From Dolichospermum sp. LEGE 00240 (lineage in GTDB: Bacteria; Cyanobacteriota; Cyanobacteriia; Cyanobacteriales; Nostocaceae), in contig NZ_JADEVZ010000034.1 of assembly GCF_015207875.1 (NCBI RefSeq), positions 1-49,478 on the forward strand: a DNA stretch of 49,478 nucleotides. Direction: 5' to 3'. A program made the translations under genes and the position numbers. Of this stretch, positions 33,193-41,659 are shown one piece after another (the first letter of the stretch is position 1; each line of letters opens with the position of its first letter). The notes beneath the pieces were generated by a model. It made no database searches, had not been told where the DNA came from, and saw only the letters and a list, made by a program, of their open reading frames with translations.

Positions 33193-35562
33193 ATGCCGAT
33201 TGAAGAAATTCGGGTTTGTGGGACTGTGCAAGGTGTGGGTTTTCGTCCTACTGTGTATCGCTTGGCAAAGGTTTTGGGGGTGAAGGGTGATGTTTGTAAT
33301 GATGGGGAAGGGGTGTTAATTCGTGTTTCCGGTAGTGAGGAAGAAATAACGGAGTTTGTCAATAAATTATATCAAGAATGTCCTCCTTTGGCAAGAATTA
33401 CTGAGTTAATTAGGAGTCAATATTTGGGTGAGTTTGATTTTGATAATTTTGTGATTTCTCGCAGTATTAATAGTGTGGTAAAGACGGAAATTTCTCCTGA
33501 CGCTGCCACTTGTAATCAATGTCAAAAGGATATTTTCGATCCTTTTAGTCGTTATTTTCGTTATCCTTTTACTAATTGTACTCATTGTGGACCAAGGCTG
33601 AGTATTATTCGGGCTATTCCTTACGATAGAAATAATACTAGTATGGTGAATTTTTCAATATGTCAGGAATGTGAAAAGGAATATCAAGATGTAGAAAATC
33701 GTCGGTTTCATGCCCAACCTGTGGCTTGTTTTGTATGTGGACCGCGTGCATGGTTAGAAAGGGCTGACGGTAAACCTGTGATATCTGATATGTTTTCCAT
33801 GTTAGATGATGTGGATGCTGTTTGCACTTTATTACAAAAGGGTGAAGTTGTTGCTATTAAGGGTTTAGGAGGTTTTCATTTAGCTTGTGATGCAACTTTA
33901 GAAAATGCAGTTATAAAACTCAGAAATCGTAAAGTTCGTTATCATAAACCTTTGGCTTTAATGGCAAGAGATATAAATATTATTTCTGAATATTGCTATA
34001 TTAATGATTTAGAGAAAGAATTATTAACAAGTCCAGCAGCACCAATAGTTTTATTAAATATTAAAGATAACCATAAATTAGCATCTGACCTAGCACCGGG
34101 ACAAAATACTCTTGGTTTTATGCTACCTTATACACCATTACATCATTTAATTCTCAGAAGAATGAAAGTACCAATAGTTTTAACTAGTGGTAATATTTCT
34201 GATGAACCACAATGTATAGATAATGAAGATGCAAAAGATAAGTTATCGGAAATAGCTGATTATTTCCTCTTACATAATCGTGATATTGTTAATAGAGTAG
34301 ATGATTCTGTAGTGCGAGTTATTGATAATCAAATTCAAACTCTCAGACGCGCTAGAGGATATGCACCTGCACCAATTGTTTTACCTCCAGGATTTGCAAA
34401 AGTACCGCATATTTTAGCAATGGGTAGCGAGTTAAAAAATACCTTTTGTTTGTTAAGAGAAGGTGAGGCAATTTTATCACAACATTTAGGAGATTTAGAA
34501 AATGCGGCTGCTTTTAATGCTTATCAAGAAACATTGAATTTATATCTGAATTTATTTGAACATCAACCAGAAATAATTGCTATTGATAAGCATCCAGAGT
34601 ATTTGTCTTCTAAACTTGGCAAAGAACTAACAGAAAGTAATAACATTAAATTAGCAGAAATTCAACATCATCACGCCCATATTGCTGCCTGTATGGCAGA
34701 AAATCAAATTCCCTTAAATACAAAACCCATTTTAGGCATAGCTTTTGATGGGTTAGGATATGGTGAAGATGGTACACTGTGGGGAGGAGAATTTTTACTA
34801 GCAGATTATGGTAACTCTCAAAGATTGGCGACATTTACACCAATGGCAATGATAGGAGGAAAACAGGCAATTTATCAACCTTGGAGAAATACATACTCTC
34901 AATTAATTAATGCTTTTACTTGGGAAGAACTTCAAAAAAAATACAGTGATTTAGAAATCATCAAATTTTTAGAACATAAAAACCCCAAACTACTCAATCA
35001 AATCATAGAGAAAGGTATTAATTCGCCCTTAACATCATCAGTAGGCAGATTATTTGATGCAGTTGCCGCCGCAACAGGTATTTGTCGAGAACAATGTAGT
35101 TATGAAGGACAAGCAGCAATAGAAATGGAAACAATAGCTGATGTCAATATTTTAAACAATGATGAAGAAATTCTGAATTATTCCTTTAAATTTAAAAAAT
35201 CAGATAATATTTATTATATCAATACATCTCCAGCATGGCGAGAAATCCTCAATGATATTAAACAGCACATCTCCTCATCAGAAATAGCTGCAAAATTTCA
35301 TAAAAGTTTAGCTATTACTGTTGTAACAATGGTTCAACAACTTAGACAAGAACATGAATTTAATCAGGTAGCATTAACAGGAGGTGTATTTCAGAACCAA
35401 ATTCTATTACAACAGGTAAAAATGCGAATAGAAAAATTAGAAATTAATGTATTAACTCATAGTATAGTACCAACAAATGATGGCGGTTTATCATTAGGAC
35501 AAGGTGTAATTGCCGCCGCTAAATATATAAAAAGATCCCCGACTTCTGAGATTAAGTTATAA
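33193..35562 (+). CDS. hypF: Carbamoyltransferase HypF (hydrogenase maturation)
   Basis: 789 residues. The acylphosphatase domain (RVCGTVQGVGFRPTVYRLA) is at the start, then two zinc fingers built from CxxC pairs (CNQCQKDIF, CTHCGPR, CQECEKEY, CFVCGPR), a YrdC-like domain, and a Kae1-like carbamoyltransferase domain (EIQHHHAHIAACMAE; LTGGVFQNQILL). HypF activates carbamoyl phosphate and passes the carbamoyl group to HypE for the CN ligands of the NiFe centre. The last ten codons (IKRSPTSEIKL) are encoded by one arm of a dispersed palindrome, so its C-terminus has been replaced or extended by repeat DNA. Confidence 0.97.
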   Translation: MPIEEIRVCGTVQGVGFRPTVYRLAKVLGVKGDVCNDGEGVLIRVSGSEEEITEFVNKLYQECPPLARITELIRSQYLGEFDFDNFVISRSINSVVKTEISPDAATCNQCQKDIFDPFSRYFRYPFTNCTHCGPRLSIIRAIPYDRNNTSMVNFSICQECEKEYQDVENRRFHAQPVACFVCGPRAWLERADGKPVISDMFSMLDDVDAVCTLLQKGEVVAIKGLGGFHLACDATLENAVIKLRNRKVRYHKPLALMARDINIISEYCYINDLEKELLTSPAAPIVLLNIKDNHKLASDLAPGQNTLGFMLPYTPLHHLILRRMKVPIVLTSGNISDEPQCIDNEDAKDKLSEIADYFLLHNRDIVNRVDDSVVRVIDNQIQTLRRARGYAPAPIVLPPGFAKVPHILAMGSELKNTFCLLREGEAILSQHLGDLENAAAFNAYQETLNLYLNLFEHQPEIIAIDKHPEYLSSKLGKELTESNNIKLAEIQHHHAHIAACMAENQIPLNTKPILGIAFDGLGYGEDGTLWGGEFLLADYGNSQRLATFTPMAMIGGKQAIYQPWRNTYSQLINAFTWEELQKKYSDLEIIKFLEHKNPKLLNQIIEKGINSPLTSSVGRLFDAVAAATGICREQCSYEGQAAIEMETIADVNILNNDEEILNYSFKFKKSDNIYYINTSPAWREILNDIKQHISSSEIAAKFHKSLAITVVTMVQQLRQEHEFNQVALTGGVFQNQILLQQVKMRIEKLEINVLTHSIVPTNDGGLSLGQGVIAAAKYIKRSPTSEIKL

Positions 35563-35597
35563 TTTATTCATTAAATTATAAAATAAGTTGGGGATCT
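35533..35597. repeat. Long-loop copy of the agatccccgactt palindrome, overlapping the hypF end
   Basis: Arms agatccccgactt (35533-35545) and aagttggggatct (35585-35597, one mismatch) enclose an A+T-rich inner palindrome (ataattta ... taaattat). The left arm provides the final codons and stop of hypF. It may act as a terminator or RNA-processing hairpin between hypF and hypC. Confidence 0.7.
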
Positions 35598-35622
35598 GGA
35601 ATCTTAAAAAAGGAAAACTAAA

Positions 35623-35868
35623 ATGTGTTTAGGAATACCCGGACAAATAATAGAAATAACCAGCCCCGAACATAAACTAGCTATGGTTAATATTGGAGGA
35701 GTCAAAAGACAAATAAATATAGCCTGTATAGTTGACGAACAACACCCACCAGAAGCTTGTATAGGAGATTGGGTATTAGTTCACGTTGGTTTCGCCATGA
35801 ACAGAATCAACGAACAAGAAGCCGCAGAAACATTACAATTATTGCAAGAAATAGCCGCCTTGCACTAA
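35623..35868 (+). CDS. hypC: Hydrogenase assembly chaperone HypC
   Basis: 81 residues. The functional N-terminus M-C-L-G-I-P-G-Q-I is intact; Cys2 (after Met removal) binds the Fe(CN)2CO unit with HypD. The OB-fold core (AMVNIGGVKRQINIACI) and GDWVLVHVGFAMNRINEQEAAETL are diagnostic. A clear AAAGGA-type ribosome-binding site precedes the ATG. HypC also chaperones the large-subunit precursor of the hydrogenase. Confidence 0.96.
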   Translation: MCLGIPGQIIEITSPEHKLAMVNIGGVKRQINIACIVDEQHPPEACIGDWVLVHVGFAMNRINEQEAAETLQLLQEIAALH

Positions 35869-35999
35869 AGTACAAGGCTAATAGCAAAAGTCCGTTAAAA
35901 CGGACTGGAAAAACAAAATGATGACATTCTAGCTAATCAATTTATGTTTTGTGAAGTAATTAATCCAAAATCCAAAATCTAAAAAAATTTAAAATTGAT

Positions 36000-37151
36000 A
36001 TGAAATATGTAGATGAATTTCGTAACCCAGAAAAAGCCCTTGCTTTACAAAAAGAAATTAAAAAACTCAGCCAACAAATAGACAGACATTTAAAAATAAT
36101 GGAAGTATGTGGAGGACATACCCATGCGATTTTTAAATATGGAATCGAAGAAATATTACCCGATAATATAGAATTAATTCATGGTCCTGGTTGTCCAGTT
36201 TGCGTCATGCCTAAAGGGAGAATAGATGATGCGATCGCCCTCTGTCAACTACCCAACGTCATATTTACCACATTTGGTGACGCAATGCGCGTACCTGGTG
36301 CAAAAACTAGCTTATTGCAAGCTAAAGCCCAAGGTGCGGATATTCGCATGGTTTATTCACCCTTAGATAGTCTGAAAATAGCCAAAGAAAACCCCCATAA
36401 AGAAATCATCTTCTTTGGTTTAGGCTTTGAAACTACAGCCCCCAGCACTGCTTTTACCATCCTCCAGGCAGCCGCAGAAAATATTACTAACTTTAGTATG
36501 TTTTCTAATCATGTGTTAGTAATTCCCGCCCTCCAAGCATTATTAGAAAATCCCGATTTACAACTTGATGGTTTTGTTGGTCCAGGTCATGTAAGTATGG
36601 TAATAGGAACAGAACCCTATGAATTTATTGCCCAAGAATATCATAAACCCATCGTTATTTCTGGCTTTGAACCATTAGACATCTTCCAATCAATTTGGAT
36701 GTTATTAAAACAAATAGTAGAAAATCGTTGTCAAGTCGAAAATCAATATAATCGTTTGGTAGAACCTAGCGGAAATCAAAACGCCTTAATAGCCATGAAT
36801 CAAGTTTTTGCAGTGCGGGAAAAATTTGCATGGCGTGGTTTAGGAGAAATCCCCAATTCTGGTTTCAAAATCCGCGCAGAATATGCCCAATTTGATGCTG
36901 AAGCTAAATTTACAATTCCTAATTTAAAAGTAGCAGATCATAAAGCTTGTCAATGTGGAGAAATTCTCAAAGGAGTTTTAAAACCTTGGCAATGTCAAGT
37001 ATTTGGAACAGCTTGCACACCAGAAACACCCATAGGAACTTGTATGGTTTCCTCCGAAGGTGCTTGTGCAGCATATTACAAATATGGGCGACTTTCAACT
37101 ATGGCTAAACGAGATAAATCAGGTGTATCGTCCCAACCACTATCAATCTAA
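36000..37151 (+). CDS. hypD: Hydrogenase maturation protein HypD
   Basis: 383 residues. Catalytic cysteines Cys37 (MEVCGGHTHA), Cys65 and Cys68 (GPGCPVC) are present, and the C-terminal [4Fe-4S] ligands lie in CQCGEIL, WQCQVFGTACTPETPIGTC and EGACAAYYKYGR. HypD with HypC assembles the Fe(CN)2CO moiety. Complete and of normal length. A 131-bp spacer with weak palindromes separates it from hypC. Confidence 0.97.
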   Translation: MKYVDEFRNPEKALALQKEIKKLSQQIDRHLKIMEVCGGHTHAIFKYGIEEILPDNIELIHGPGCPVCVMPKGRIDDAIALCQLPNVIFTTFGDAMRVPGAKTSLLQAKAQGADIRMVYSPLDSLKIAKENPHKEIIFFGLGFETTAPSTAFTILQAAAENITNFSMFSNHVLVIPALQALLENPDLQLDGFVGPGHVSMVIGTEPYEFIAQEYHKPIVISGFEPLDIFQSIWMLLKQIVENRCQVENQYNRLVEPSGNQNALIAMNQVFAVREKFAWRGLGEIPNSGFKIRAEYAQFDAEAKFTIPNLKVADHKACQCGEILKGVLKPWQCQVFGTACTPETPIGTCMVSSEGACAAYYKYGRLSTMAKRDKSGVSSQPLSI

Positions 37152-37175
37152 ATTGCACAATTTGAGGAAAATGAT

Positions 37176-37391
37176 ATGCCTTTTGTTACTGTCCAAATTG
37201 GTAAAGGTCACTCCATAGAAAAAAAGCGAAAATTAGTTAAAGCTGTAACCGATGCTTTAGTTTCTGCTTTAGGAACAAAACCCGAATGGATAACCGTACA
37301 TATTGACGAATTTGAACGGGAAGATTGGGCAGTTGGTGGCATTTTACATTACGATAAACACAATGGTAGACATGAAGAAACAGGTAGATAA
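37176..37391 (+). CDS. 4-oxalocrotonate tautomerase family protein
   Basis: 71 residues, beginning M-P-F-V-T-V-Q-I; after Met removal Pro1 would be the catalytic base of 4-OT enzymes. The helix IEKKRKLVKAVTDALVSALG and the strand WITVHIDEF fit the family. The substrate is unknown. It is 24 bp downstream of hypD with a GAGG ribosome-binding site, and hypE follows on the same strand, so it is part of the hyp operon. Similar small tautomerases are seen in other cyanobacterial hyp clusters, so it may be linked to maturation. Confidence 0.85.
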   Translation: MPFVTVQIGKGHSIEKKRKLVKAVTDALVSALGTKPEWITVHIDEFEREDWAVGGILHYDKHNGRHEETGR

Positions 37392-37458
37392 TTAATTAAA
37401 ATGACAGGTATATTGCCTGTCATACAAGAAAAAATTATACTTATAAAGCAATTTTAAA

Positions 37459-38553
37459 ATGCCAATTAACCCTAATCAAAATTTACTCTTTCAAAAAATC
37501 GAACAAGTCCGTCGTCGTGCAGGAAAAGTGAGAGATACTCATATTAATTTATCTCATGGTAGTGGTGGTAAAGCCATGAGAGATTTAATCGCCGATATAT
37601 TTGTGAAAAGTTTTGATAATCCCATTCTTGCCCAATTAGAAGACCAAGCCACATTTGATTTAGCCAGTCTTTCTCAACATGGAAAGCGACTAGCATTTAC
37701 CACAGATTCTTATGTAGTAGACCCCTTATTTTTCCCTGGTTCAGACATAGGAGAACTAGCAATAAATGGCACAATTAATGATTTAGCCGTGAGTGGTGCA
37801 AAACCTTTATATCTCACTTGTAGCGTCATTTTAGAAGAAGGTTTACCAGTGGAAACCTTACGCCGTGTAGTTGCCAGTATGCAGAAATCAGCCCAAAAAG
37901 CTGGAGTACAAATAGTCACAGGAGATACCAAAGTTGTGAATCGTGGTTGTGCCGATAAATTATTTATTAATACTGCCGGAATTGGCATAATTCCCCCAGG
38001 AATTGATATTTCTCCTCGCAACATTCAACCGGGAGACATAGTAATTATTAATGGAGAAATCGGAAATCATGGCACAGCAATATTAATTGCCAGAGGAGAA
38101 TTAGCATTAGAAACAGATATAGAAAGCGACTGTCAACCATTACATGAATTAGTCGCTGAAATCATCAAAGTTTGCCCCCAAATTCACGCCATGCGAGACG
38201 CAACCAGAGGAGGTTTAGCCACAGTATTAAATGAATTTGCCCTCACTTCTAACTTAGGAATACGCATTAATGAAAACGCAATTCCTATTCGAGAAGAAGT
38301 AAATGGAGTCTGTGAAATACTCGGTTTAGAACCATTATATTTAGCCAACGAAGGAAAATTAGTCATTATTGCCCCTCCAGAAAAAGCCGATTTAATTTTA
38401 GCAACAATGAAAAACCACCCCACAGGAAAACAAGCATCTATCATAGGTGAAATTATTCCCACACCACCAGGAATAGTCCTATTAAAAACCAAATTTGGTG
38501 CAGAAAGAATCATAGATATGCTAGTCGGCGACCAACTCCCAAGAATATGTTAA
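37459..38553 (+). CDS. hypE: Hydrogenase maturation protein HypE
   Basis: 364 residues of the PurM/SelD-like fold. The N-terminal INLSHGSGGKAMRDLI and the C-terminal P-R-I-C (Cys364), which carries the thiocarbamate and thiocyanate, are intact. HypE dehydrates the carbamoyl group from HypF to deliver the cyanide ligand. The N-terminus here (residues 1-27) is longer than in E. coli. It is the last gene before the TA cassette that separates it from hypA. Confidence 0.97.
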   Translation: MPINPNQNLLFQKIEQVRRRAGKVRDTHINLSHGSGGKAMRDLIADIFVKSFDNPILAQLEDQATFDLASLSQHGKRLAFTTDSYVVDPLFFPGSDIGELAINGTINDLAVSGAKPLYLTCSVILEEGLPVETLRRVVASMQKSAQKAGVQIVTGDTKVVNRGCADKLFINTAGIGIIPPGIDISPRNIQPGDIVIINGEIGNHGTAILIARGELALETDIESDCQPLHELVAEIIKVCPQIHAMRDATRGGLATVLNEFALTSNLGIRINENAIPIREEVNGVCEILGLEPLYLANEGKLVIIAPPEKADLILATMKNHPTGKQASIIGEIIPTPPGIVLLKTKFGAERIIDMLVGDQLPRIC

Positions 38554-38670
38554 TCTTAGGACAGGTTGACGTAAGGAAACCCAACATTTTCTATCATGAA
38601 AGCAGAAGTTGGGGATCTGGTGCAGGAATTAGTGATATAATCATGTACAATACTTATTTGTGAAGAGAAT

Positions 38671-38934
38671 ATGTTAAAACACCTCACAATTACAGAAGCA
38701 CAACAGCAAATTTTAGATTTGCCAGATGATGTACAACAAGAGCCAATAATTATTACCAAACATGGTAAACCGGTTATGGCCGCTATTAGTTTTGAGCAAT
38801 ATGAATCTTTATTAGAAACTTTAGCAATTTTATCTGATAAAGAATTTACCCAACAGTTACAAGAAAGTATAGCTCAAGCACACAGGGGAGAAACTATTAA
38901 TTGGCATGATGCAAAACTCAAACTCGGACTTTGA
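38671..38934 (+). CDS. Phd/YefM-type antitoxin
   Basis: 87 residues: KHLTITEAQQQILDLPDD, then EPIIITKHGKPVMAAISFEQYESLLETLAIL (landmark residues K-H-G-K-P-V-M-A and the following amphipathic helix). The acidic/amphipathic C-terminus EFTQQLQESIAQAHRGE would bind the toxin. Its end overlaps the toxin start by 29 bp. It lies inside the inverted-repeat cassette between hypE and hypA. Confidence 0.87.
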   Translation: MLKHLTITEAQQQILDLPDDVQQEPIIITKHGKPVMAAISFEQYESLLETLAILSDKEFTQQLQESIAQAHRGETINWHDAKLKLGL

Positions 38935-39253
38935 AAAACCACAAACTGATAATATTGAATTTGAAATTCAGTTAACACCTTTAGCATTAGAGATGTTAGC
39001 AAATATTAAAGATAAACGTCACCAGAAAACTCTAAGTTCACGAATTGATAAACTAAAAATAGAACCAGAAAAACAGGGAAAACCTTTAACTGGACAACTA
39101 ATAAATTATCGCAGTCTTAGGGCTGTAGGGCAACGCTACCGTATAGTTTATCAAGTAGAAAATGATAAGGTAGTTGTTTTAGTAGTTGGTATAGGTTTAA
39201 GAAAGGATGGTGATAAGGCAGATATTTATAATCTATTACAAAAATTATTATAG
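38906..39253 (+). CDS. RelE/ParE-family toxin
   Basis: 115 residues. FEIQLTPLALEMLANIKDKRHQ, the central LTGQLINYRSLRAVGQRYRIVYQV (G-x-x-x-x-Y-R-S-L-R-A-x-x-Q-R-Y-R-I-V-Y) and VVVLVVGIGLRKDGDK match RelE toxins with the conserved Arg residues. Predicted mRNA interferase; intact. The N-terminal 15-20 residues (MMQNSNSDFEKPQTDN) overlap the antitoxin gene and may not all be translated. Confidence 0.86.
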   Translation: MMQNSNSDFEKPQTDNIEFEIQLTPLALEMLANIKDKRHQKTLSSRIDKLKIEPEKQGKPLTGQLINYRSLRAVGQRYRIVYQVENDKVVVLVVGIGLRKDGDKADIYNLLQKLL

Positions 39254-39359
39254 TTTAGGTTAAGCAACAGCGCAACCCAACAAATTAACAAAATATTGTT
39301 TAAAATGTTTGGTTTCCTTACGTCAACCCAACCTACAATGTTGTCTCTTAAATTATGCT

Positions 39360-39701
39360 ATGCACGAACTAGGAATAACTCAGAATATCATCGCTATAGT
39401 TAGCGAAAATGCCCAAAATAAAAAAGTCCAAAGAGTATTATTAGAAATTGGTCAATTATCAGCTATTATGCCAGATGCAATTAAATTCTGTTTTGATATT
39501 TGTTCCCAAGGTACAATAGTCGAAGGGGCAAGATTAGAAATATTAGAAATACCTGGGATAGCTAAATGTCGTCAATGTAGTGCAACTTTTCCTATAGATA
39601 AACCTTTTGGAATTTGTCAATGTGGTAGTGTGCAATTAGATATAATAACTGGTGAAGAATTAAAAATCAAAGAAATTGAAGTGGAGGATTTATGTGTGTA
39701 A
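39360..39701 (+). CDS. hypA: Hydrogenase nickel incorporation protein HypA
   Basis: 113 residues from the ATG at 39360 (M-H-E-L-G; His2 is the nickel ligand). An in-frame upstream extension to 39309 would bury this essential N-terminus and is rejected. Zinc-site cysteines are Cys70 and Cys73 (CRQC) and Cys86 and Cys88 (CQCG); the second pair is spaced C-x-C rather than C-x-x-C. HypA delivers nickel to the hydrogenase large subunit with HypB. It overlaps hypB by 10 bp. Confidence 0.95.
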   Translation: MHELGITQNIIAIVSENAQNKKVQRVLLEIGQLSAIMPDAIKFCFDICSQGTIVEGARLEILEIPGIAKCRQCSATFPIDKPFGICQCGSVQLDIITGEELKIKEIEVEDLCV

Positions 39702-40516
39702 CTTGCGGTTGTAATGATGATAATCAAATGAGAATTACAAATATGGAAAATGCAGATCATCATACCCATACCTTACCAGATGGGACTGTAATTACCCATA
39801 CTCATCACCATCAAGAAACGCCCCAAATTCACGCTAAAATACATAATACGACAATATCTTTAGAACAGGAAATTTTAGGTAAAAATAACTTATTAGCTGC
39901 CCAAAATCGCGGCTGGTTTAAAGGTCGAAATATTCTGGCTTTAAATTTAATGAGTTCTCCAGGTGCGGGAAAAACTACATTATTAACTCGGACTATTAAT
40001 GATTTAAAAGATAAATTAACTATTAGTGTGATTGAAGGTGATCAAGAAACAACTAATGACGCGGAAAAGATTAAACAAACAGGTTGTAAAGTCGTACAAA
40101 TTAACACGGGTACAGGCTGTCATTTAGACGCTTCCATGATAGAAAAAGGGCTGCAAGAATTGAATCCTCCCCTTAATTCTGTGGTGATGATTGAAAATGT
40201 CGGGAATTTGGTTTGTCCGGCTTTGTTTGACTTAGGAGAACAGGCTAAGGTGGTAATTTTATCGGTGACGGAAGGGGAAGATAAACCAATTAAATATCCT
40301 CATATTTTCCGTAATAGTGAGATTATGATTTTGACAAAAATTGATTTATTACCTTATATACAGTTTGATGTTCAACGCTGTATTGAATATGCAAAACAGG
40401 TTAACCCAAAAATACAAATTTTCCAAGTTTCTGCTAATACAGGGGAAGGATTGACAGGTTTGTATGGTTGGTTATCTCAACAGGTGAATAATTCATCAAA
40501 TTTGATTTCTGTTTAA
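39692..40516 (+). CDS. hypB: Hydrogenase nickel incorporation GTPase HypB
   Basis: 274 residues. The N-terminal C-V-T-C-G-C (residues 2-7) is the high-affinity nickel site, and a His-rich stretch (HHTHTLPDG ... THTHHHQE, about 23-42) could store nickel. The GTPase P-loop SSPGAGKTTLL, the metal-binding TGTGCHLDA and the LTKIDLLPY motif follow. Intact. It ends the hyp cluster; a palindromic ggtgcgtta ... taacgcacc repeat follows. Confidence 0.97.
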   Translation: MCVTCGCNDDNQMRITNMENADHHTHTLPDGTVITHTHHHQETPQIHAKIHNTTISLEQEILGKNNLLAAQNRGWFKGRNILALNLMSSPGAGKTTLLTRTINDLKDKLTISVIEGDQETTNDAEKIKQTGCKVVQINTGTGCHLDASMIEKGLQELNPPLNSVVMIENVGNLVCPALFDLGEQAKVVILSVTEGEDKPIKYPHIFRNSEIMILTKIDLLPYIQFDVQRCIEYAKQVNPKIQIFQVSANTGEGLTGLYGWLSQQVNNSSNLISV

Positions 40517-40562
40517 ATATTAAAATGGTGCGTTACGCTGTCGCTAACGCACCCTACGTGGA

Positions 40563-41171
40563 TTATTTTTGAAAAACCGTTAATAATACAAACCCCAATA
40601 AATTATAGTGACCTACACAAGTTAATCCAGCATTATTACTCATTTCTTCTCTTTGTTTTTTGCTGTAAAACCTAATTCCTGTGGGAGAATGGGGGGTAAT
40701 TTGACATGGTGATGAGTTATTAAAAGTAATATCTACTAAATAAAATTTACCACCAGGAGAAAGTACCCTTGCTACCTCATTTAAAACCTGTTCTGGGTGG
40801 GGATAATGCAAAAAGCTGATAGTATTAAAAACTGCATCAAATTGTCCCTCAGCAAAGGGGAGATGTTCAGCGTTACCTTCCAGATAAATTAATCGCGGAC
40901 GGTGGCGGTTATTTTGTCTTGCTACCCGTAACATTTGGGGAGATAAATCTAAACCTGTAGCTGTGATTTCTGGAAATTGTGTTGCTAATCTATTTAATAA
41001 GCGTCCAGTCCCACAACCTAAATCTAGAATATTTGCATTTGGTTGTAATTCAACTTTTGTCAATAATCTTTTGTGGATAGCTTGGTAAATAAAAGAAGGA
41101 AATGCCCAATCATAACTATTTGCCCAACGGTCAAATAATTCTTTTTTATTATTGACAAAGTTACTAATCAT
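40563..41171 (-). CDS. Class I SAM-dependent methyltransferase
   Basis: 202 residues. Motif I is ILDLGCGTGRLL, motif II-like is ATGLDLSP, and FDAVFNTISFLHY is post-II; the RVLSPGGKFYLVD region follows. The type resembles ubiquinone/menaquinone-biosynthesis-like methyltransferases, but the substrate is not determinable. It is on the opposite strand to hypB, convergent with it, and downstream of the minus-strand operon 41288-44157, from which it is separated by a dispersed palindrome. Confidence 0.85.
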   Translation of the reverse strand: MISNFVNNKKELFDRWANSYDWAFPSFIYQAIHKRLLTKVELQPNANILDLGCGTGRLLNRLATQFPEITATGLDLSPQMLRVARQNNRHRPRLIYLEGNAEHLPFAEGQFDAVFNTISFLHYPHPEQVLNEVARVLSPGGKFYLVDITFNNSSPCQITPHSPTGIRFYSKKQREEMSNNAGLTCVGHYNLLGFVLLTVFQK

Positions 41172-41227
41172 GGCTGCTATATTTTTGTATTTACTTTATT
41201 ATAACAAAAGAAAAAGATAGATCATAT

Positions 41228-41260
41228 AGATCCCCGACTTCTTTGAGAAGTCGGGGATCT
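41228..41260. repeat. agatccccgacttct palindrome (copy 1 of 3 perfect copies)
   Basis: Perfect 15-bp arms agatccccgacttct with a 3-nt loop (ttg). It lies between the methyltransferase and the following minus-strand genes. Identical arms recur at 43061 and 46855. Hairpins of this strength can terminate or stabilise transcripts. Confidence 0.85.
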
Positions 41261-41287
41261 TGTCGTAATTAAAATATAATTTAGGAC

Positions 41288-41659
41288 TTACAACCAATCT
41301 CGATAGGCGGAAATTTCGGTTACTCCAATTTCAAAGGGTGATCCTTTTCCAAAAGGAGGATAAACGCGAATTTTGGCATTTTTAGTCAATCTTTCTAGTC
41401 TATTTCCCAATTGGGGAATATTGCTGACTATGTGCCAATAAGCAACTATATCGGGACAGTCTACAATTAACATCAAAGTCGTCTTATCTGTAGTCATGTA
41501 CCACTGACAATTAGATAGTAATACTTGGGTAATGCGATCGCACGCATAGAAAAAGCATCTACCTATAGATTGTTCCAACTCCAAATGGAGAATACCATCC
41601 TCTTTTGTCACCTTTGCAGGAGGTAAATCATCAGGTGGAAGCAAAGAAAGTTTAGACAT
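41288..41659 (-). CDS. Hypothetical protein downstream of the LLM oxidoreductase
   Basis: 123 residues, not recognised as a characterised family. Notable features are a hydrophobic-alternating core (TTLMLIVDCPDIVAYWHIVSNIP as a partial segment, residues about 60-82) and KIRVYPPFGKGSPFEIGV. It has no signal peptide or transmembrane helix. It overlaps the LLM gene by 8 bp at its start, so it is translationally coupled and likely acts with it. Confidence 0.65.
   Translation of the reverse strand: MSKLSLLPPDDLPPAKVTKEDGILHLELEQSIGRCFFYACDRITQVLLSNCQWYMTTDKTTLMLIVDCPDIVAYWHIVSNIPQLGNRLERLTKNAKIRVYPPFGKGSPFEIGVTEISAYRDWL

Larger units (their letters stand above)
38564..39328. mobile_element. Inverted-repeat-bounded cassette carrying a TA module, inserted between hypE and hypA
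   Basis: The ends are 27-bp inverted repeats with 26 matches: ggttgacgtaaggaaaccc... at 38564-38590 and its complement at 39302-39328. Between them lie only a Phd/YefM antitoxin and a RelE-type toxin. One extra short arm (agaagttggggatctgg, about 38602) belongs to another dispersed repeat. No transposase is present; it looks like a small non-autonomous element with the TA pair as passenger. A target duplication is not evident. Confidence 0.6.

Noticed and set aside
39309-39359. N-terminal extension of HypA
   Set aside because: HypA needs His2 after the initiator Met; the extension is encoded partly by the repeat arm at 39302-39328.
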